From NCBI GenBank assembly GCA_963678705.1, contig OY783203.1, positions 23,170,535 to 23,234,534 of the forward strand: 64,000 bases of DNA, in the 5' to 3' direction. Under the pieces are notes generated by a model. It saw nothing but the letters and a program-made list of their open reading frames with translations. It did no database searches and had not been told where the DNA came from. Made by a program: the position numbers and the translations under genes. Shown one piece after another: positions 23,816 to 34,783 of this stretch; the stretch's first letter is position 1; each line of letters starts with the position of its first letter. Source of the DNA: Panorpa germanica. Lineage: Eukaryota > Arthropoda > Insecta > Mecoptera > Panorpidae.

Positions 23816-24740
23816 TCCTATATTATAATGTTCCAAGTGCAAGTTTATTTGTTTATCCTCCTATATTATAATGTTCCAAGTGAAAGTTTATATGTTTATT
23901 TGTTTGTTTGTTTATATGCGACCGCGATTTGTATGGTGGCTCGAAAACGGCTACGCGCATTTTCTTAAAAAGTTGTCTATTTCTTAGAGAAAATTTTTTT
24001 AAGACTTTTGGCGTCATCTGATTTTTCCCTGAATTTCCTGGAAAGCTGTAGTTTTGGAAAAACTAAGAAAAATATTTCCTTTTTGCTCTAGAAGTTTTAG
24101 TTCGTAAAAGATAGAAAGTTAAAATTTGGTATATGTATTACAGTGTTCAATTCTAACTTTTTTGAAAATCAGGAATTGGAAAATGGGGCCTTGAGAAAAT
24201 TAGGAGGCCCGGTAGGAAACTTTGGAGTAAACTCAAATTTCGGATATTTTCTTTTTACTCCATAACTTTTAATTCGTAAAAGATAGAAAGATGAAATTTG
24301 GCATGTGTATTACGGTGTTCAATGCTAACATTTTTTGAAAATTAATAATTTTTAATAATTGGGCCGTTGGGAAAATTAGGGTGCTCGGTAGGAAAGTTTG
24401 GAGAAAACTAAAATTTTGGATTACTCAATAATGAAATATGTTATTAAAAAAAACATTTTCAATATTCGAAAATTACATTTGGAGGCACGGGGGCGTTTTT
24501 TGCCGAGTGTAAAAATTGTGCTAGAAAGTTGAAATTTTATATAATTTACAAATCGAAAAAGAAAATCCCAAAATTTGAAAAAAAGTTGGTCCAATGCTGA
24601 AACTTGGAATGTAGGGTCGCTCCAGACAGTACTTAATGAAAAAAAAATTAAATTGAGTGAATTAAATAAAATGAAATTTAAGAATTGAGACAGTAAAAGC
24701 CAGCAATATTAAATAAAGAAAATTGAAACTTGGGGTATGT
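23816..24740 (+). mobile_element. Helitron family B, copy 4, with doubled 5' end and family A tail
   Basis: The 5' terminus TCCTATATTATAATGTTCCA occurs twice, at 23816 and 23859. The body resembles copies 1-3. The interior block (TCGTAAAAGATAGAAAGTT) is itself duplicated at about 24100 and 24275. Near 24590 it switches to a family A unit (GGTCGCTCCAGACAGTACTT) that fades out near 24740. Confidence 0.65.
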
Positions 24741-25139
24741 ATTGATAACGCCTCAAAGTAACTACACGAGCAACGTCTCCAATAAGATGTCAACGTGGAA
24801 GCGCTTCACTGCTGCACACGGATGGACTTACAAGAAGACTAAAGAGAACTAAGCCATTTGAGCTAGTATGATGACCGACAAAAAAAAGAGTATTAACAAT
24901 GGTTAATACTCTGACTTCAAAAATATTACCATTATTATATTAACTAGAAAAAATGTTATTAGATAGTTCATATAAACTAGTTATAACAATATAATACGAG
25001 TTATGAAAATATAAGGTATAAAAAAAATAATAATAGTTTGACTTTGAAATTCGTTTTTTAATCATTATACTTAAGTTCAACAATTATCACTGAATAGTTT
25101 ACGGTTTTTTTATATTTTTCTTTATGATTGTATTCTTCC
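24741..25139. other. Intergenic sequence
   Basis: No gene supported. 24745-24850 is less AT-rich than its surroundings, like a transposon coding remnant, but no domain was recognised. Confidence 0.35.
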
Positions 25140-25830
25140 GTTTGTTTGAACGTGCACTTTTCTTCGGGATGGAACCGAATATTAAAATCTATTATTTAAA
25201 TTTAAATTTTCACCATTTTTACATGATTTCGTTTTATTAGACTTTCCTTTCCAATCATAGGGGTTTTTCTTATTATTGCTGAAATTGTTTTTGTTGCATA
25301 ATATGTTTTCCAATTTCCTTCAGTTTCTGTATTAATTTTATCCATTACATAGTCTGGAAATTCCGTTACAATTAGATTTTCATTGTTTGGGTACAATCTT
25401 TCTTTTTTTGTGGCATAATCCAGTAACGACTGAGCTTGAATTTTAAATAAAAATGCGTATTTTATTTGTAACCAACCTTTATTTCATATGTTTCACAAAA
25501 GTTGTCCTTACATACTGCCCATTCGGAATTCACCGTCAATTTTATCAACATACTTGTATACGAATCTAGACACTGCTTTTCTAGGAGATGTTTTAATATC
25601 TCAACCTTCTCTTGATCCTGTAGAATCTCAAATTTTCCACATTCACTTTAAAATTCACTAATCCATTGGTCAGCATTTGATGTTTTATTTGAAATTTTTT
25701 CTATTAAAAACCTTTCAGCAGTTTTTCCCATATTTTTTATCTGGCGCATAGCAATGCGCATAGTGTTATTGTACGAAGACTTTGTCTCTTCTGTAATCTC
25801 ATCTTAATACTAGTCACTAAACTGAATTTT
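25140..25830 (-). pseudogene. Retrotransposon gag-like relic
   Basis: Minus-strand reading, from right to left, gives NADQWISEF, then a stop, then KVEILKHLLEKQCLDSYTS and LTVNSEWAVCKDNFCETYE. After a frameshift it continues with KYAFLFKIQAQSLLDYATKK, and the open frame 25202-25396 contains EFPDYVMDKINTE. The order (W-x-E-F, LEK-LDWYSS-like, W-x-FCxTF-like, LLDYAxKKERL) resembles gag-type proteins seen in insect retroelements. It lacks the N-terminus and any zinc knuckle. Family recognition is from memory. Confidence 0.5.
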
Positions 25831-25992
25831 TAATTAATTTAATTGATTTTAATTAATTTTTCTTGATTTTAACTAGAAATGTCGTTTTATACGGCATTAT
25901 TTCCAACTTTATTAGGAATTGTAAATTTTCAATCAAACTCATGTGTCGCTCTAAAATCAAAGACTTTTATTTTATAAATTTACCTACACATC

Positions 25993-26641
25993 AATGGGCT
26001 TGTGTCCTATGTCTTAATTTCTATAAAAGTGTACTATATATTGATGAAGTGGGTTACTAGAACCTAAAATGTTCAATTATTTTTTAATAACTCCTTATAT
26101 GTTAAGAAATATTAACAATTAAAAAAGTCATTTTGTCTCTTTAATTATTAAAGGAATTCAACGTTGTACACCTTCCAAATGCATGTGACATCACAACCGC
26201 TGCCAACCTTACAGCTCATAAATCTCTGCTATATGTATTTACATATAAAAATATCAAATATTATACAATATATTATACTATATTATTTACAACTATTTCA
26301 AGGAATAATAAAATTCCAGTATTATGTCTGCCTTAGCAGGGTTAAATAAAATAAAAACTTATTATTTTTTGACGGACTTGATTATTTTGAATACCAACAG
26401 CTACAAAATATTACCACAGCACTGACCTACTCAACAAATAACTGAAGCTAAAATGCATTTCACGTCATACAAATATGGTCGACTATTTCTAGCGCTAAAC
26501 TACAATCCAAATTTTTAATTGCTATATCTCCGTCAACATTTGATATTTAATAAAATAGACACGCCAATACACATTTATTAACATCAATTTCAATCAACAA
26601 TTGAAAAATCAACCTCTATAAAATGAGCACACAAGCCCATT
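25993..26641. mobile_element. CAATGGGCTTGTGTCC MITE, copy 3 (inverted)
   Basis: Left end CAATGGGCTTGTGTCCTATG, right end GTGCACACAAGCCCATT-like (26626-26641). The whole is the reverse complement of copies 1 and 2. Internal sequence is closer to copy 2. Confidence 0.85.
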
Positions 26642-27548
26642 AAAGGAAAGACATTTAAAGTTTATTATTTAAATTGTTAATTCCTTTTTAACTAATTTTA
26701 TAATAACTTAACAATATGAACATTGAGACTCAACTCCAAATACCAACTATCTTCTGTCTGAAGATGTCTCATGGAGTCCATGAGTACCTTTGTATCAACT
26801 AAAGAAATAGAGATGATGATAAGTGTATTGTGGATTAAGCTTGGGGAAACACGCAGAAAGAAAATGTGTCGTCAACTCCATCTCATGGTGTTGTGGAAAT
26901 GAGTCAGCAATGCATGGGCAATAAACAATTAATTTATTCACAGATAATTTTTAAAGTGCAACAAATACCATAAAAAAATTGACTTCCAAATTGAAATATT
27001 TTTTAATTTTCCTTATTTTGCAGTGACGTAACTCCGTCCCTATAAACCATACAAGAAAATGTTGTATATAAAATTTGTAGGAAAGTGTAGTCCTCTATAA
27101 GATTGATAATTAGTATTTTGTCATAAGACGCATTAGTAAGGAGATAAAACTAAGCCGTTTTTGTCCGATATTTTTTCGACGTCGCCCGTGTTGGATAACT
27201 CGGGGTTAAGTTTAGAGCCTTAACTTTAAAACATAGCTAAGAATTAGAACTACTGGTCCACATATCACGTCAGTGCCTTTCTTTTTGTCCTGGGAACTGG
27301 ATTATATGTTTATCTATATGTAGCATTTACGTTTAAACATATCTACCTACATTTTACTTTTAGACTTAATAGTTCTAATGAGTGTAGGTTTTAAAAATAA
27401 AATTGTGGTAAACGATTAAATAATTTATTTGCATAAGCGTACTAATATAGTACTTAACATATTATTAGTATATATATATATAGTCTATGTATGTAAGTAT
27501 ATATACAAAATTCATTATATATACAATAATTTTAGATTTACAGAAAAT
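26642..27548. other. Intergenic sequence upstream of the glutaredoxin-like gene
   Basis: No gene seen. It should contain the promoter and any 5' exon of the glutaredoxin-like gene. A candidate short exon, ATG at 27378 to a GTAAAC donor at 27408, does not keep frame with the downstream exon and was not used. Confidence 0.35.
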
Positions 27549-27800
27549 ATGGAACTACCGAAACTGACTTTATTTACCAAAGATCCGTGCCCACTTTGTG
27601 ATGATCTTGTTCAAAATTTGGACAGTTTTCATGGTCGGTATCAACTGGAGAAAGTGGATATAACAATGAAAAAAAACTTAAAATTCCTTCGATTATACAG
27701 AACCGAAATACCAGTACTCTTTTTGAACGGTCAGTATTTATGTAAACATCACTTGGATGCCAAACTGTTAGAGCGAAAACTTAAAGAAATTGAAAAATAA
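27549..27800 (+). CDS. Glutaredoxin-like protein (C5orf63/YDR286C type, DUF836)
   Basis: Small thioredoxin-fold protein, 83 aa from Met27549. The N-terminal strand LTLFTKDPCPLCDD carries a CPLC redox motif at residues 14-17. EKVDIT marks strand 2, and IPVLFLNGQYL holds the cis-Pro and strand 3 typical of glutaredoxins, followed by a basic helix (LLERKLKEIEK). Human C5orf63 is longer because of an N-terminal, possibly targeting, extension. The open frame here continues upstream to 27429, but that part is Tyr/Ile-rich repeat-like sequence, and a TTTTAG acceptor-like site lies at 27531-27535. I therefore start at 27549 and leave open a missed 5' exon. The substrate in animals is not known. An AATAAA overlaps the stop codon. 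Confidence 0.85.
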   Translation: MELPKLTLFTKDPCPLCDDLVQNLDSFHGRYQLEKVDITMKKNLKFLRLYRTEIPVLFLNGQYLCKHHLDAKLLERKLKEIEK

Positions 27801-27801
27801 A
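27796..27801 (+). terminator. Candidate poly(A) signal overlapping the stop codon
   Basis: AATAAA spans the TAA stop of the glutaredoxin-like gene. T-rich sequence follows. Confidence 0.35.
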
Positions 27802-28789
27802 TATTGTTTCTAATCTATTATTTTTTATTATATCTTGTTTTTTAAAACTTTTATAACATTGGAGTTATATTTATAAATGTTATGTAAATACTGCTTCGAT
27901 GACCTGCAGTCGATCTGGTAATAGAACTATCCTTTGAATGGAATGCTATACCTAAATGCAAAATACAATTTCTAACGTAATCATTTCCTAAACAATTGGA
28001 TTAAAAATATGGGTTGAAATACCTGAAGTTCGAATAATAGTTATTTTGGTTATTCCTGTAGTTATTCCAAATTATTCCAGATAGGATGAAATTTGTGATA
28101 AAGTTACTCTAAAAGAATCTGAATATTATACACAGGCCCAGCTGCGTCTCCCGCGTTATCACATATAGAGATATACATTACAATAGTTTTAAAAGTATTT
28201 AAATATTATTTTTCTTTTCTTTTTTTTCTATATATTTTGAATGGTTTCCTATGAGCCCAGTCTATTTTTCGCACTATATACTTCAGGACCACTTAATCTA
28301 CAATAAATGTCATTACATAACTTTTTCTATCCCACATATGCTGTTATTCCTCTTTCCCTTTTTTTTAATAAATTTGCAGTTTCGTGCAAATTCTTCACTA
28401 AATTCTGTACTTTTACGTTGTCATACACCGAACGTATGTCATCGAAGAGTGCAATGATGTTCTCGTTCTTTTTTATTTTCTAAATTATTTTTTACTCACC
28501 TTGTTCTCATACACGTATTCTGTTAATTTTTTCTTTAATGTTCTGCAAAACCATTGTACGCTACTTTTCCCTACGGCCTTCGTTAACCAACCCCAAAAGG
28601 ACTTACGCAAAAAATTGAAATTAAAACATAACAATTTCTGTTTCTATTCTTCTACTTTAGTATCTATTTCTATAGTGACGAATTCCTGTAAATTTTTATC
28701 GTTTTTTATGGTCATCCTCTTAGATCTGCGTACCTTATTCTCCCCATCCATCTTCTTCTACACTCCTTCTTTTATGATCTCCAATTTAG
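27802..28789. other. Intergenic sequence
   Basis: No host gene supported. The part after 28380 probably belongs to the minus-strand LINE gag relic to its right, but no motif can be read. Confidence 0.35.
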
Positions 28790-29050
28790 ACTTATACCCC
28801 TTTCGGAATGATTCTTAAAGACCTATTTCCTGTTGCAATTTTCAACAGTCTTTCCCCATTCCACATTTCATCCTCGTACCGCATCACTTTTCCATAGCTA
28901 CTAACCACTTCTTGTACTTCTTGTTCTGTCACCTCAAACTGAACATTTAGTAAATTTATCCATGCATATCCAATTCTCCTCCATTGTAAATTCAATAGCT
29001 TATAGGGATTTCCTTTCCATTGAACTTACCCTCTCCCCACTTCTGAACTG
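28790..29050 (-). pseudogene. LINE ORF1/gag-like relic (RRM-like segment)
   Basis: The minus-strand open frame 28792-28995 reads YAWINLLNVQFEVTEQEVQE, then VVSSYGKVMRYEDEMWNGE and RLLKIATGNRSLRIIPKGV. The pattern (short hydrophobic strand, E-x-V-x-x-x-LxxYGxV, then D-E-x-W) resembles the RRM-like segment preceding the zinc knuckles in gag-like proteins of insect retroelements. Flanking minus-strand frames are broken. The element boundaries are unknown. Confidence 0.35.
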
Positions 29051-29668
29051 CACAAATAATTTCAACTACTGGTGTAAATTTTTTGGAATTGGTTGCCTAT
29101 CAATTGGCCCAAAGTCAAACCCAAGTCACTAATATATTATTTCTTTCCATTGCGGAACACGTGTTCATTCAGTACAATAGCATACAAAAATAACAACAAA
29201 AACTCGACTTATAACCTCCTGCATTTCAGTAAACAATTTGGTGAAGTTCGAGTCACTCGTACAATTCTATTCTAACGCTTTACAAGTTCTCTACCTGTCA
29301 CAGATTTTGTGTTAGTTGTTAGATTTTTTTCATTCTTTCTTTTTCCAACATCATTCATTAAGTATTTTTGTTTCTTTCCCACATGGATATATTTTTTTTA
29401 AGTTCACTTTCCGTTCATTTATTCCAAAGTGAGAGAGAAACGATATGCGGTTAGACAAGTAAAATATATTTTTCACCGTTACACTTATATACTTGTATAG
29501 TATTTTGTTCAGTACAGTATGTTTAAAGTATATGCTATCCTTTTTCAACAAATATTTCTTTAATGGTAATAGACAAACGCTATATACTCAATCCTCGCTC
29601 AATCCTATACTCAAAACGCTCAATCCTCGAATATAATGTATATAAGCGAAGATAGTATCTAGCGATGG

Positions 29669-29782
29669 TAAGACAGAGGTTTTAAACGTAACGCAGACCT
29701 GCCGATCGTGGATTTTTGAATCACCAAAACAATGTAAAAAACTAATATAACGAGTATTGTTGAAGATGAATAATATTCATTA
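29669..29782. repeat. 114-bp direct repeat, copy 1
   Basis: Begins TAAGACAGAGGTTTTAAACG and ends AATATTCATTA. It matches 29942-30055 with apparently a single difference (CGTAACG versus CCTAACG). Copy-to-copy offset 273 bp. The flanks differ, so it is not a simple tandem array. Confidence 0.9.
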
Positions 29783-29941
29783 AAAAAATCACGATCCGTA
29801 CTAAAGATTACATCTATTTATTTCTTCATTTAAATATTTATATTTTACAGACTCTAGAGAAGAAATTAGAAAAGTAGAATTCCATTAAGTTTTATACCCC
29901 TGCCATCCCTGCTAGTGTCAAGTTTATAACTTATACAATGC

Positions 29942-30055
29942 TAAGACAGAGGTTTTAAACCTAACGCAGACCTGCCGATCGTGGATTTTTGAATCACCAA
30001 AACAATGTAAAAAACTAATATAACGAGTATTGTTGAAGATGAATAATATTCATTA
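29942..30055. repeat. 114-bp direct repeat, copy 2
   Basis: See copy 1 at 29669-29782. The 159-bp spacer is unrelated and non-coding. Confidence 0.9.
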
Positions 30056-30129
30056 TTTGACTTGCAAAATTTTGCCAATAAAGTCAATACGTTTGTCACT
30101 GCACATGCAAACTATACATGACATTACAG

Positions 30130-30176
30130 CCAAAGATAATATATTACAGCCATAATATTATCTTTGACGACAATTG
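30130..30176. repeat. Small inverted repeat
   Basis: CAAAGATAATAT and ATATTATCTTTG flank a central TATTACAGCCATA. Function unknown; possibly the core of a tiny MITE. Confidence 0.5.
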
Positions 30177-30498
30177 CTACAACATAAGACTTCATTATTT
30201 TTAATTATAATTGATATATGGACTGTAATATGGCAGACAAAATATAAGACTGATAGCTTTAAATGAAATAATATGCAAAATAATATGAATATGATAATTA
30301 ATGTGATATTAGTTAATATGAAATAATGTAATGTAAGTGCTTCCACTAGCTAAAAATCTTAATGTAGCATTTATACTATTAAGCGTTATTAATATTAAGC
30401 GTTCGTGAGGATTTATTGCTTTTCTTATGTAACTGTCCCTTTTTGTATTAGAGGAGTCACAAGCCTTATTAATTCCAAATATAGCACCTCATTTATTC

Positions 30499-30825
30499 TT
30501 AAAAAAGTTTTGAGTATACAAGACAAAAAGCATATACTACATATAAAAAAGCAGTAGCATCTTTATAACTTTCAAGAGAAAAAGTTAACCTAAATAATTT
30601 GGCTAATTTAAAGAAATTTAGCCAGTCGCATGGTTTCAATCTATTTTTCTTCATTAAATTTACATGTGAGAAAGATTCTCTTTTTAGATACCATGATTTC
30701 ATCCATTTACTTCTTTTATTTCTTGACTTATTTGGCACTAAAGCTAAATCTAGTGCTATTAGAGAGTTGTCATCCATATTTATAGCGTACCTTATGTCAA
30801 ACACCAGTACTCTTTGACATCGCAA
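30499..30825 (-). pseudogene. PIF/Harbinger transposase N-terminal fragment
   Basis: The minus-strand frame contains SLIALDLALVPNKSRNKRSK, then WMKSWYLKRESFSHVNLM and RLKPCDWLNFFKL. The order (K-x-K-R-x-K-W-x-K-x-W, YTHxNLL, LExxDWxNYLRM-like) is characteristic of the N-terminus of insect PIF/Harbinger transposases. The catalytic part that should follow at lower coordinates is not there, so this is a fragment. It is not adjacent to the relic at 6950-8005, which lacks this N-terminal region. Confidence 0.7.
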
Positions 30826-30997
30826 CTCGGATCAACAAGACATAGAGATCTTATGTGTAATGTGGAACACAAGCAAGTAGTATTCAACTTTTCCTAAACA
30901 GATTATTTATCGGAATCGGAATCGAAACTGATCGTGTAAAACCCCCTTAAAGTAGATTGAATGGAATGCAATTTAGCATTTAGTTATCTTAAGACTG

Positions 30998-31041
30998 CCA
31001 TGGCGATAATAAATATGATTGAATATTTATTATCACCATGG
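30998..31041. repeat. Short inverted repeat (CCATGG arms)
   Basis: CCATGGCGATAATAAATAT and ATATTTATTATCACCATGG form a near-perfect 19-bp stem with a short loop. No function assigned. Confidence 0.7.
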
Positions 31042-31260
31042 CTTATGTATATACCTAAGTAATTAACTTTGTGGTGTTGAGGTATAAATGAACATACAAA
31101 TGAATGAAATGTTAACGAAACTCAATCTATGAGAACGAATGTAAAATATAATATTGAAACCAATTAAAAACAAGATGCAAATAGGGTTAGTAATTATTTA
31201 TCGGCTACATCAAAACAGATAACCAATTCACAGCAATATTGTAGTTTAATATGCAATCTA

Positions 31261-31323
31261 TCTACTATTTATAATGTTCGTAATGTTCCAATTTAACATG
31301 AAAAACCCATAAGAACTCATAGA

Positions 31324-31367
<44 letters not shown>
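31261..31367 (+). mobile_element. Helitron family A 5' end followed by (TA)n
   Basis: Starts TCTACTATTTATAATGTTCG after an A, then the conserved subterminal block (GTTCCAATTTAACATG, AACTCATAGATATTTATATA) and a TA run at 31325-31367. Interrupted by the candidate LTR that follows. Confidence 0.75.
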
Positions 31368-31371
<4 letters not shown>

Positions 31372-32182
31372 GGATATAATTTAGGATTAGATATAATTAG
31401 TTTGTAAGAAATAATAATTATAAAGAACTCTGTCAAATAGCTTAGGAACTTTGCTAATATTAAGATATATTTAAATGTTACTAGCGCTGCTTTGAAACAA
31501 CTTGTAGACCCCTCTAAGCCGTTCGCTTACAGCATGTACAGCGAGTGTCTAAGAGAACAGGTCACCAAGCGTTCGCTAACTATTGAATGCTGAGGATTAT
31601 TGTAAAAATGGCTGATACGTAGATTTACACAGTGTGTATGGCGTCATTGGTAAATTCAGAAAAATGTGTGTTAACTAGTTGTTAATGGCATTGAGAATTA
31701 TAATCAGTTTAACTATATTGCTAGGTGTAATATTAGTTATTGTTTAGACGTAAATAGTGTAGTTTGTGCATAAAAGTATAGTGTTAAAGGTTAGGTTATT
31801 TTTATCATTATAAACGTTGTGAATGAAAACTATGTACTATTTATACTACGCATTACTTTGTGATATGCAATCATTGAAAGGTCTTCAAACCTAAGCATTG
31901 CATATAATCTAGTGATAATATTATTGTGAACTATTTTTGATTTATTAACATTTTTGTAATATAATTGTTTTCTTTGAGGAATAATTAAATGAACTATTAT
32001 TAAACAAAAGTTATGTGTTAACTTTATTTTTAATAAGCTAAATTGTAATGGGGGCTCAACTTAAGGATTGAAATAAGATCAAAACGGCTAAAACCACAGC
32101 TGGTAATCTGTCTAACCCCACTAAGGTGTAAGGTAGACCCACAATTGGAAACGTCAACAAGGATAGGAGTATTTGTCACCCC

Positions 32183-32186
<4 letters not shown>
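31368..32186. mobile_element. Candidate solo LTR (819 bp) inserted in a Helitron (TA)n tract
   Basis: The segment starts TGTGGGATATAA and ends CACCCCCACA, so the outer six bases are inverted (TGTGGG/CCCACA) as in LTRs, and it splits one (TA)n tract. In the opposite direction it starts TGTGGGGGTGACA, which looks like an insect Gypsy-type LTR. A target duplication cannot be proven inside TA repeats. Alternative: the TGGGGGCTCAAC motif at 32049-32060 resembles a retroviral primer-binding region, so this could be an LTR plus leader. No pol or gag follows. Confidence 0.45.
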
Positions 32187-32243
<57 letters not shown>

Positions 32244-32256
32244 CGTTATATATATA
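32187..32256. repeat. (TA)n with GAGCG interruption
   Basis: Right half of the TA tract split by the candidate LTR. The TATAGAGCG interruption recurs at 45260 (inverted) and 48791-48850. Confidence 0.8.
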
Positions 32257-34655
32257 CTAGCGCTTCGCCCCGTCGCAAAGCGACGTGTATTTAATATTTG
32301 TAAATAAATAAAAGTTATTTGATAAATTGAAAACAATGCAAAATATTATTTTTATGTAATTTTCGCTAAAATATATCATTTTTTAAATTTATATTTCCTT
32401 ATTTTGTTATAATTCTTTTATTTACAGTAATAAGGCACTGTATTGACCAGTCTCCAGTGCCCCCGCCCATAAGCCCCAATCGTCACCTCTTGGCTTCATG
32501 CTCTCTTACGTTTCCGAACTTTTATTTTGATTCCTCTAAACTTCCGCCATGGAGCGCCTCCTACTTTTAGCACTCTGCGTCGCTTTTTCCCTGAGCATCG
32601 TCGGTCCTTAGAGTACATTCACAGCGCCCCCGCTGCGTAAAATTATCATTTACCATAATGAAGCACAGTATTGAACAATGTTCACTGCCCCGCCCCTAAA
32701 CACCAATCATCTCTTGGCTACAGCCCACCTGCGCATCATCGCTCATTAGGGCACTTTCCTATCCCCCCCGTTTAGCGCAATCATTAAATTATCCTGCGCT
32801 TCCACCTGCTGCGTACTAATCTCTTAACAATTAGTTTTCAAAATTAATACTTTACTGGCAACCTGCATACTAAATTTCATCCTTAGAAGTACAATATTTT
32901 TTAATATTATTCGATAAGATAAATCTTTGATAAAATTTTCACTAATTTCAATGTAAACCTACTAATTACATCAATTCATTTATGTTTTTAAGAAAGCCTA
33001 GCAGTTCGCTCCTAATAATCTCATCTCTAGTCCTTTTCCTTCACGTTATTGCACTTTCGATTTAATCCCCATACCTCGCCACCCACACTTTCAGCACCAA
33101 AGCACATATTCTGGAACACGGTTACCTCCCAGAGCCATTATAATCTATCGCCACTACTTCTAACACCACCGTTACTTAGTACTGAACCCCAGCGCCACAC
33201 TCTCCTCCAATCAGGCACTACCAATTCGATATTACAGCAATTCATTTACATGATTAAAACTGTACTGTAATCTTACATTCTATATTTCGTATTTATATTT
33301 ACGTTATAATATTAGTCTCCCCATTAATCCCCGCTCCTGAAATAAAATTGTCAAATTTTAGGCATAGCAATCTATTTTGCTCGTGACAACTCTCTCTACC
33401 TTTATCTACCTCTACTTTTATAAATGATCGAAATTTCAAAATTGAGTTCTTTGGCAAAGCTTTTTCCCGCCCCCACTTCCCCAATTTCACGCTGCTACTA
33501 AGGTTAAATTTATTTTCGCAAATATGCACATGCATAGTTTCTATTTTTTCGCTTTTTCTATTTTTTGATATTTGGGCTGTTATCTATTTCCCCCCTATAC
33601 CTTTCACTCCTGTTCGATTTCACAGCACAACAAACGCACCAAAAATCAATTCAATTCTACTACTGAATGTAATTTGAATATCTGACTTATAGAGAACTAT
33701 TTAGCTTCTATTTAATATTCTACATTCAAAATATCATCGTTGTACCTCTATATTGTTCTTATACTCGGTTTATCACCCCCCCCCCACTCTAATGTTCACT
33801 TAAGAAAATGTAGTTTTTTTTATATTTTCGTAATAAATATGTCAATCTATATCTGCATACTAAATTTATGCTTTGTATTTATATTTTAGCATTAGTACCC
33901 CCCACAAACCTCCGCTACTGAACAAGTTTGTTAAATTTTAGCACGGGGATCTATTTTATTTGTATCGAAGAACATATTTTTTAAACTATAGCCCTTCATC
34001 TCTATATATTTCATATTTCTGGTTTTTGGCCCCCAGCGCCCGACGCCTCTGGAAAGTTACAGTTTTCTATAGTTTGTCTTTAACGACACTCTATATAAGG
34101 CCTACGTTCCAAATATCAACGTTCTAGCTCTGTTGCGACATTGGCCCTAAAAAATCACGCCGCTACTGAATTAAAATTTTGGTAATCCAATTATTGGCAC
34201 ACATGCGCAATTAGTGTCTCAATACATATTTTAAGTTTTAATACTACTTTTTCAATATTTCTGGCTTTAACTGTCTCAACTCCCGCCGCCACTGGAAATT
34301 TAGGGCTTTTTATTTTTTTTCTTTAATTACTGTCTACAGCCAGCCTACATATTAAATTTGAACGTCCTAACTCTTTTCTAACATTGCCCCCAGAAATTCG
34401 CGCCGCTACTGAACTCAAATTTCAAATTTCCAACTATTGGAAAATGTGCACAGTTATGATCTCAACACACACACCAAATTTCAGTTTTCTATCTTTTCTA
34501 GTTCGTCAGATATTTGCAAAAGTATTTTTTCGAATTTTTCAGTTTTTCCAGAATAATTTTAGAAAGTCTTAGAAATTCGTCCTTTACATAATATCAAAAT
34601 TTAAAAAACTTTGTAAGCGCCGTTTAGAAGATACCATATACGATTTTCTTACCGG

Positions 34656-34720
<65 letters not shown>

Positions 34721-34783
34721 TCTATGAGTTCTTATGAGTTTTCCATGTTAAATTGGAACAATACGAACATTATAATATTAAGA
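32257..34783 (-). mobile_element. Helitron family A unit H1 (minus), 2.5 kb
   Basis: On the minus strand the 3' end is at 32257: a hairpin with CGTCGC and GCGACG arms around TTT, then GGGGCGAAGCGCTAG. The 5' end is at 34783 (TCTTAATATTATAATGTTCG), directly abutting the CTAG of unit H2. Inside are two or more units of about 245 bp with a GCCGCTACTGAA core, and a (TA)n tract at 34660-34716 just inside the 5' end. No Rep/helicase coding: non-autonomous. Confidence 0.85.

Noticed and set aside
27429-27548. N-terminal extension of the glutaredoxin-like frame
   Set aside because: Composition is TA-repeat-like and an acceptor-like TTTTAG lies between it and the conserved start; no family member I know has such a sequence.
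30158-30346. Short minus-strand frames in 30.1-30.4 kb and 8303-8491
   Set aside because: Hydrophobic AT-rich chance frames; the second lies within a fold-back MITE.
33049-33270. Open frames in the Helitron block (for example 33049-33270, 35245-35466, 45507-45707, 47543-47764, 49321-49548, 52014-52286)
   Set aside because: They recur because the non-coding repeat recurs, in both orientations, with frames and stops differing among copies. None resembles Rep, helicase or other transposon proteins.
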